A DNA stretch of 64,000 nt from positions 62,001 through 126,000 of the forward strand of contig NZ_PYFX01000007.1 of NCBI RefSeq assembly GCF_003020115.1. The letters are read 5' to 3'. Position numbers and translations under genes: made by a program. The notes beneath the pieces are model-generated. The model was given only the letters and a program-made list of their open reading frames with translations, did no database searches and was not told the origin of the DNA. This DNA comes from Bradyrhizobium sp. MOS002 (GTDB lineage Bacteria > Pseudomonadota > Alphaproteobacteria > Rhizobiales > Xanthobacteraceae). Positions 59,493 through 64,000 of the stretch are shown here, in pieces. Each line of letters starts with the position of its first letter. Within the stretch, counting starts at the first letter, position 1.

Positions 59493-61400
59493 ATGGCGGG
59501 CATCCACGCGCTCGATCGGCTCATCGGCAGCGACTATCCAGACCTGGCGACGGACGCAGAGGTTCGGGCCTTCGAGCAGGTCCCTTACGCCGATCGCGTC
59601 GCGGCCGAGAGCACTTACGACGCCATCAGGCTCGGTGCGGCCCGTAACCCCGACGGGCCGGCGATCCAGTTCTTGCAAAATGCCGGTCCCTCCGACACGC
59701 CGGTCGTGGTCACGTACCGCGACTTCATCGCGCGCGTCACGCAAGCCGCCAACATGTTTCACGCACTTGGCGTGGAGAAGGGCGATGTCGTCAGCTTCAT
59801 GTTGCCGCTGGTGCCGGACGCCTTCGTGACGCTGTTCGGCGCGGAGGCCGCCGGCATCGCCAATCCAGTCAATCCGCTCCTGGAGCCGCACCAGATCGCG
59901 GAAATCCTCGAGGCCGCGAATACGAAAATCCTGGTGGCGCTCGGGCCGATGCCGGGCACCGACATCTGGCAGAAGGTCGAACAGATCCGGCCGCAACTCA
60001 AGCACCTCAAGGCCATCGTGCAGGTGTTCGGTGGCGGTGACCCAGGGAAGGGAATCTTTGCCTTCAACGACCTGATCAAGCAGCAGCCTTCAGACCGTCT
60101 TATCAGCGGCCGCAAGATTCTAGGGGGCGATATTGCCGCCTATTTCCACACCGGCGGCACCACTGGCACGCCAAAGCTGGTGCGGCACACGCATTCCAAC
60201 CAAGTCTATCAGGCCTGGGCGCTCAATCTGCTGCTGAAGTCGAAGCCAGGCGCCAACATGCTGTTCGGCATGCCGCTGTTTCACGTCGGGGGCTCGTTGA
60301 CGCAGGTGCTGACGACGCTGTCGGCCGGCGGCTCGCTGGTCGTGCTGTCGCCGAGCGGATGGCGCAATCCGAACGCGGTCAAGAACATCTGGCAACTGGT
60401 CGAGCGCTTCAAGCCGGAGGCGCTGTCGAGCGTCCCTACGGTGCTCGCCGCAACGCTCGCGGTGCCGCCTGGGAATGCCGACATCTCCAGCCTGAAATAT
60501 GCAGCCGGTGGCGGCTCGGCGATCCCGGTCGCGGTGGGGTCTGCGATCCAGGACAAGCTCAAGCTGCCGGTCGTCGAGGTCTACGGCATGACCGAGACCT
60601 CGAGCGTGCACACGCTGGCCTATCGGTCGCGGCCGATCCGGCTCGGTTCGGTCGGCCTTCCCATGCCTTATGCGCGAGTCCGCATCGTCCAGCTCGATGC
60701 CGAGGGCAAGCTGAACCGCGACTGCGCGCCGGACGAGATCGGCGTCGTCATCATGGCCGGGCCCGGCGTGTTCGGCGGCTATCTCAACGACGAGCACAAC
60801 AAGGGTGCCTTCGTCGACGAGGTCTGGGTCAATTCCGGCGATCTCGGCCGGCTCGATGCCGATGGCTATCTCTGGATCACCGGCCGCGCCAAGGATCTCG
60901 TGATCCGCGGCGGCCACAACATCGATCCGGCGCCGATCGAGGAGATCATGTTCCGGCATCCCGCCGTCGGCTTTGCCGCGGTGGTCGGCCAGCCCGACGC
61001 CTATGCCGGCGAGTTGCCTGTCGGTTACGTGCAGCTGAAGCCGGGCGCGACCGTCGAGCCGGGCGAGCTTGAGACGTGGGTGCGCGAGCGTACGCCGGAG
61101 CGTGCGGCTGTCCCGGTGCAGGTCATCCCGATCGACCCGATGCCGGTGACGGGCGTCGGCAAAGTGTTCAAGCCGCAGCTGCGCTGGGACGCAGCCCAGC
61201 GCGTGTTCACGAAGGTGCTGACACCGCTCGCCGAGCGCGGCATCGACTGCAAGGTCAGGGTCGGCGCTCACGGCAGCCACGGTTCGATCGCCACCGTGAC
61301 GCTGGCGGGCCTGCAGGCGGATCAGCGCGAGGCGGTCGCGAGTGAGGTGCACGCACTGCTTGCACCGTTCGTGATGCGTCATGAGGTGGTGCAAATGTAG
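59493..61400 (+). CDS. Acyl-CoA synthetase (AMP-forming)
   Basis: A 635-residue ANL-superfamily ligase that activates a carboxylic acid as acyl-AMP then acyl-CoA. The P-loop AYFHTGGTTGTPKLVRHTHS, VVEVYGMTETSSV, and the adenylate-binding SGDLGRLDADGYLWITGRAK followed by the GGHNIDPAPIEE hinge are all present; the catalytic lysine is expected in VTGVGKVFKPQL. The extended C-terminus beyond that (about 60 residues) is longer than usual. The start at 59493 follows GAGGGAGGAC; an in-frame ATG at 59367 is rejected. It is divergent from the SecD-like gene. Confidence 0.93.
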   Translation: MAGIHALDRLIGSDYPDLATDAEVRAFEQVPYADRVAAESTYDAIRLGAARNPDGPAIQFLQNAGPSDTPVVVTYRDFIARVTQAANMFHALGVEKGDVVSFMLPLVPDAFVTLFGAEAAGIANPVNPLLEPHQIAEILEAANTKILVALGPMPGTDIWQKVEQIRPQLKHLKAIVQVFGGGDPGKGIFAFNDLIKQQPSDRLISGRKILGGDIAAYFHTGGTTGTPKLVRHTHSNQVYQAWALNLLLKSKPGANMLFGMPLFHVGGSLTQVLTTLSAGGSLVVLSPSGWRNPNAVKNIWQLVERFKPEALSSVPTVLAATLAVPPGNADISSLKYAAGGGSAIPVAVGSAIQDKLKLPVVEVYGMTETSSVHTLAYRSRPIRLGSVGLPMPYARVRIVQLDAEGKLNRDCAPDEIGVVIMAGPGVFGGYLNDEHNKGAFVDEVWVNSGDLGRLDADGYLWITGRAKDLVIRGGHNIDPAPIEEIMFRHPAVGFAAVVGQPDAYAGELPVGYVQLKPGATVEPGELETWVRERTPERAAVPVQVIPIDPMPVTGVGKVFKPQLRWDAAQRVFTKVLTPLAERGIDCKVRVGAHGSHGSIATVTLAGLQADQREAVASEVHALLAPFVMRHEVVQM

Positions 61401-61483
61401 CGGAACCAACAGACGGCTTCGGCCCTCAGCTCGAAAGCGGGGCGACGCTTCGCCGCATTAGCCATACCCCCGATAGAGCACCT

Positions 61484-61503
61484 TATGTGACAAATATCAC
61501 ATA
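61484..61503. promoter_or_regulatory. CRP-type palindrome upstream of the caspase gene
   Basis: TATGTGACAAATATCACATA has perfect 7-bp arms around a 6-bp centre and contains TGTGA-N6-TCACA, the classical cAMP-CRP core. It lies 65-84 bp upstream of the GTG of the first caspase gene. The AT-rich stretch is exceptional in this GC-rich window. Binding by a CRP/FNR-type protein is likely, but which one is unknown. Confidence 0.65.
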
Positions 61504-61567
61504 GGAAGAATTGGCAATTGAGCGATGGTCCGAATAGTCTCGTGGAATTGCATCCGGGGGGACGCAA

Positions 61568-63436
61568 GTGATTCCGTTTCGGATATTTGCTTTGTTGATT
61601 TTGGCCATTGGCCTCGCCTGCGGACCGGCCCATGCGGACCGGCGGGTCGCGCTTGTCATCGGCAATTCCGCCTACAAGAGCGCGCCCAAGCTCGGCAATC
61701 CCGTGAACGATGCCACCCTGGTCGGCGGCATGTTCAAGAAGGCGGGGTTCGATTCCGTCGATGTCAGGCTGGATCTCAGTGCCAGCGAGATGCGGCGCAT
61801 GTTGCGTGAGTTTGCCGGCAGGACGCGCGATGCCGACATGGCGGTCATTTACTACGCCGGTCACGGCATCGAGCTGGAAGGCACCAACTATCTCATTCCG
61901 ATTGACGCGACGCTGGAGACGGATGGCGACGTGCTCGATGAGACCATCCCGGTGGAGCGCGCGCTGTTCGCGGTCGAGCCGGCCAAGCAGCTGCGCCTGA
62001 TCATCCTGGATGCCTGCCGCGACAATCCGTTTTCGAAGACCATGAAGCGGACGCTGGCCTCGCGCGCGATCGGACGCGGGCTTGCCAAGGTCGAGCCGAC
62101 CAGCCCCAACACCATGATCGCCTTCGCGGCGAAGGCAGGTTCGACCGCGTCCGACGGTGACTCCAGGAACAGCCCGTTCGCCCTCGCTTTGGTCGAGCAC
62201 CTGCCCAAGCCGGGCCTCGATTTGCGCAAGGCGTTCGGCTTCGTGCGCGACGATGTGCTCAAGAGCACCGGCTACAAGCAGGAGCCCTACGTCTATGGCT
62301 CGCTCGGCGGCGACGATGTGCCGCTGGTCGCGACCAAGCCGGCAGCGACCGGAGCGCAGGCCAATCCGCAGGATTCTATTCGCAGGGATTACGAACTCGC
62401 GCTGCAGCTTGCCACGCGCGACGGTTGGGAAGCCTTCCTGGCGCAATATCCCGAGGGGTTCTATGCGAATCTGGCCAAGGGCCAGATGAACAAGATCGCC
62501 GCTGAAGAGACGCGCGCGTCGGCCGAGCAAAAAGCGAATGCGGCCGAGCAGCAGAAGGCAAGGCTTATTGCCGAACGTGCTCAGAAGGCCGAGCAGGACA
62601 AGGCGGCCGCGGTGGCGAAGGCGGCCGAAGAGGCCCGGATCACGGCGGAGAAACAGAAGCAGATCGAGCAGGCAAGAGCGGACGCGGCGGAGCACCAGCG
62701 GAAGCTTGCCGAAGCCGCTGCGGCGAAAGCGCAGGCCGAGAAGCAGGCCGCCGAGAGGGCCAAGGCCGAGCTTGCCGCCAAGCAGGCCGCCGAGAAGGCA
62801 GAGCAGGTGGCAAAGCCGACGGCCGATCGGCAGATGCCTGAGGTCGAGCAAAAAGTTGCAGCCCTTGCGCCGGCGCCGGCATCCACATTGTCGGCGGCTG
62901 ATGTGACAAAATCCGTGCAGAGCGAATTGCGCCGTGTCGGCTGCTTTGCCTCGGCTGCGGACGGCGACTGGAATTCAGCCTCGCAGCGCTCGCTGACACT
63001 GTTCAACAAATATGCCGGCACTAAGTACGACGCGAAGGTGGCCAGCGTCGACGCACTCGATGCGCTGAAAGCGAAGCCGGGACGGGTCTGCCCGCTCGTG
63101 TGCAATTTCGGCTTCAAGGCCGACGGCGATCAATGCGTGAAGATCACCTGCCGCGCCGGCTATCGCGTCGGTGACGACAACGAGTGCGAGAAGATTGCCG
63201 ACAAGAAGCCAGTGGCGACGCGCGAAGAGCCCAAGAAACGAGACAGCGACCGTCAACAGAGGGAGGCCGCGCCCACAAGCCCGCAAGCCCGATCACCGGG
63301 CCAGATCTATTGTGGCTCAGGTGGCTGTCGTCCGGTGCGGTCCGGATGCAGGCTCGTGGCCGCAACCGGCTCATGGGGAACGGGAGGAGCGGTTGGGGCG
63401 GTCGGTCAAGGAAATGTAGCAGAGGTCTGCAATTAG
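61568..63436 (+). CDS. Secreted caspase-family (p20) protein with Ala/Lys-rich coiled coil
   Basis: A 622-residue protein: signal peptide (residues 1-23, AHA/DRR), caspase p20 domain (24-240) with the dyad H99 (YYAGHG) and C150 (ILDACRDNPF), a linker with a TPR-like half repeat (residues 268-300), a long Ala/Glu/Lys/Gln-rich coiled coil (about 305-420), then a Cys-containing C-terminal region (residues 450-622). It belongs to the bacterial metacaspase/orthocaspase group, exported here to the periplasm or surface. It starts with GTG. A CRP-type dyad lies upstream and a paralogue follows after 30 bp. Confidence 0.92.
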   Translation: MIPFRIFALLILAIGLACGPAHADRRVALVIGNSAYKSAPKLGNPVNDATLVGGMFKKAGFDSVDVRLDLSASEMRRMLREFAGRTRDADMAVIYYAGHGIELEGTNYLIPIDATLETDGDVLDETIPVERALFAVEPAKQLRLIILDACRDNPFSKTMKRTLASRAIGRGLAKVEPTSPNTMIAFAAKAGSTASDGDSRNSPFALALVEHLPKPGLDLRKAFGFVRDDVLKSTGYKQEPYVYGSLGGDDVPLVATKPAATGAQANPQDSIRRDYELALQLATRDGWEAFLAQYPEGFYANLAKGQMNKIAAEETRASAEQKANAAEQQKARLIAERAQKAEQDKAAAVAKAAEEARITAEKQKQIEQARADAAEHQRKLAEAAAAKAQAEKQAAERAKAELAAKQAAEKAEQVAKPTADRQMPEVEQKVAALAPAPASTLSAADVTKSVQSELRRVGCFASAADGDWNSASQRSLTLFNKYAGTKYDAKVASVDALDALKAKPGRVCPLVCNFGFKADGDQCVKITCRAGYRVGDDNECEKIADKKPVATREEPKKRDSDRQQREAAPTSPQARSPGQIYCGSGGCRPVRSGCRLVAATGSWGTGGAVGAVGQGNVAEVCN

Positions 63437-63466
63437 TCGGTGCATCAAGCCCGTAGGTGATTTTTC

Positions 63467-64000
63467 GTGCGCATCAATCGACTTTATCTAGCATTGGTTT
63501 TTGCCTCTCTCGTCGCCAGCGCGCCTGCGCAGGCCGACAAGCGCGTTGCGCTCGTCATCGGCAACTCGGCCTACAAGAACGCACCGCGGCTCGCGAACCC
63601 GGTGAACGACGCCGGCCTGGTCGGCGGCATGTTCAGGAATGCAGGCTTCGATACGGTCGAGATCAAGCTGGACCTCAATGCCAGCGAAATGCGGCGATCG
63701 CTACGCGACTTCGCGGCCCGGACGCGCGATGCCGACATGGCGGTGATTTACTATGCTGGCCACGGCATCGAGCTGGACGGCAGCAACTATCTCGTTCCGA
63801 CCGATGCCATGCTGGAAACCGACGGCGACGTCCTCGACGAGACGATCGCGCTTGATCGCGCGCTGTATGCCGTCGAGCCGGCCAAGCAACTCCGTCTCGT
63901 CATCCTCGATGCCTGCCGCGACAACCCTTTCGCCAAGACGATGAAGCGCACCCTGGCCTCGCGCGCGATTGGTGGCGGGCTTGCCAAGGTCGAGCCGACC
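63467..64000 (+). CDS. Secreted caspase-family protein, second copy (cut by window end)
   Basis: Starts with GTG at 63467 and is open to the window end (178 codons seen). Signal peptide MRINRLYLALVFASLVASAP (cleavage near AQA/DKR), then the p20 domain with the same dyad positions as the first copy (H99 in YYAGHG, C150 in ILDACRDNPF). The two copies align without gaps over the visible part and share runs such as TMKRTLASRAIG. The 30-bp gap to the first copy suggests a tandem duplication in one operon. Confidence 0.9.
   Translation, partial: MRINRLYLALVFASLVASAPAQADKRVALVIGNSAYKNAPRLANPVNDAGLVGGMFRNAGFDTVEIKLDLNASEMRRSLRDFAARTRDADMAVIYYAGHGIELDGSNYLVPTDAMLETDGDVLDETIALDRALYAVEPAKQLRLVILDACRDNPFAKTMKRTLASRAIGGGLAKVEPT

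Noticed and set aside
61568..64000. Caspase genes as an anti-phage abortive-infection system
   Set aside because: Both proteins carry signal peptides, and no sensor, gasdermin-like or nucleotide-signalling partner gene is visible nearby, so a cytoplasmic defence role is not supported here.

Overview
The window looks like a stretch of chromosome from Bradyrhizobium or a very close relative (Alphaproteobacteria, Nitrobacteraceae). The base composition is GC-rich. The recA, purC, rpsD, cynS and glycine-cleavage proteins read as alphaproteobacterial. The SOS box is of the alphaproteobacterial GAAC-N7-GAAC type. The gaps hold many GC-rich palindromic repeats of the kind I associate with this genus. 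Most genes are housekeeping or conserved accessory genes. I see no tRNA or rRNA gene, no phage, no insertion sequence and no CRISPR array.

Layout. 1-2.9 kb: a DUF2798 protein, small ORFs, and recA behind an SOS box. 2.9-7.7 kb: the glycine cleavage operon gcvT-gcvH-gcvP (minus strand) under a tandem glycine riboswitch. 7.9-11.9 kb: alaS and a cyclic-nucleotide-gated K+ channel. 11.9-17 kb: a DUF3455 protein, icd, a TrmJ methyltransferase with a C-terminal DUF559 domain, and a secreted amidohydrolase. 17.1-22.1 kb: a tightly overlapping minus-strand operon (MddA-like methyltransferase, LuxR regulator, quinone oxidoreductase, thioesterase-like protein) divergent from a SARP/BTAD-alpha/beta-hydrolase fusion. 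22.2-25.7 kb: a TetR regulator divergent from osmC-acyl-CoA dehydrogenase-rhodanese. 25.7-31.7 kb: a cyanate utilisation locus, cynF divergent from cynA-cynB-cynD-cynS, whose intergenic region carries three palindromic candidate enhancer sites and a textbook sigma-54 promoter. 32-40.3 kb: purine genes purC-purS, purQ and purL, split by opposite-strand genes. 40.3-47.7 kb: acyltransferase, DUF1328, DUF427, BolA, LtrA, ergothioneine genes egtD and egtB, grxD and a macrodomain protein. 47.7-51.6 kb: tandem beta-lactamase-like hydrolases, a threonine aldolase and a broken antitoxin-like gene. 51.7-57.9 kb: rpsD, an orphan E2-type acyltransferase domain, cupin, HpcH/HpaI aldolase, murI, cytochrome b561, GST, and a membrane protein with a cyclic-nucleotide domain. 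58-64 kb: a stand-alone SecD P1-like protein, an acyl-CoA synthetase and two tandem secreted caspase-family proteins, the second cut off by the window end.

The most informative regulatory region is the cyn intergenic gap: three ACGAAAT-N-TCGT dyads, then a TGGCATG-N4-TTGC promoter, which together predict enhancer-dependent activation of cyanate uptake and hydrolysis and autoregulation of the activator. Eleven palindromic repeats were located. Seven lie between convergent genes and fill every convergent gap over about 75 bp between confidently called genes. The other four lie between co-directional genes, and none lies in a divergent promoter gap, which suggests roles at mRNA 3' ends. Candidates for less-described biology are the BTAD-hydrolase/MddA locus, the orphan SecD head, the TrmJ-DUF559 fusion and the caspase pair preceded by a perfect CRP-type dyad.
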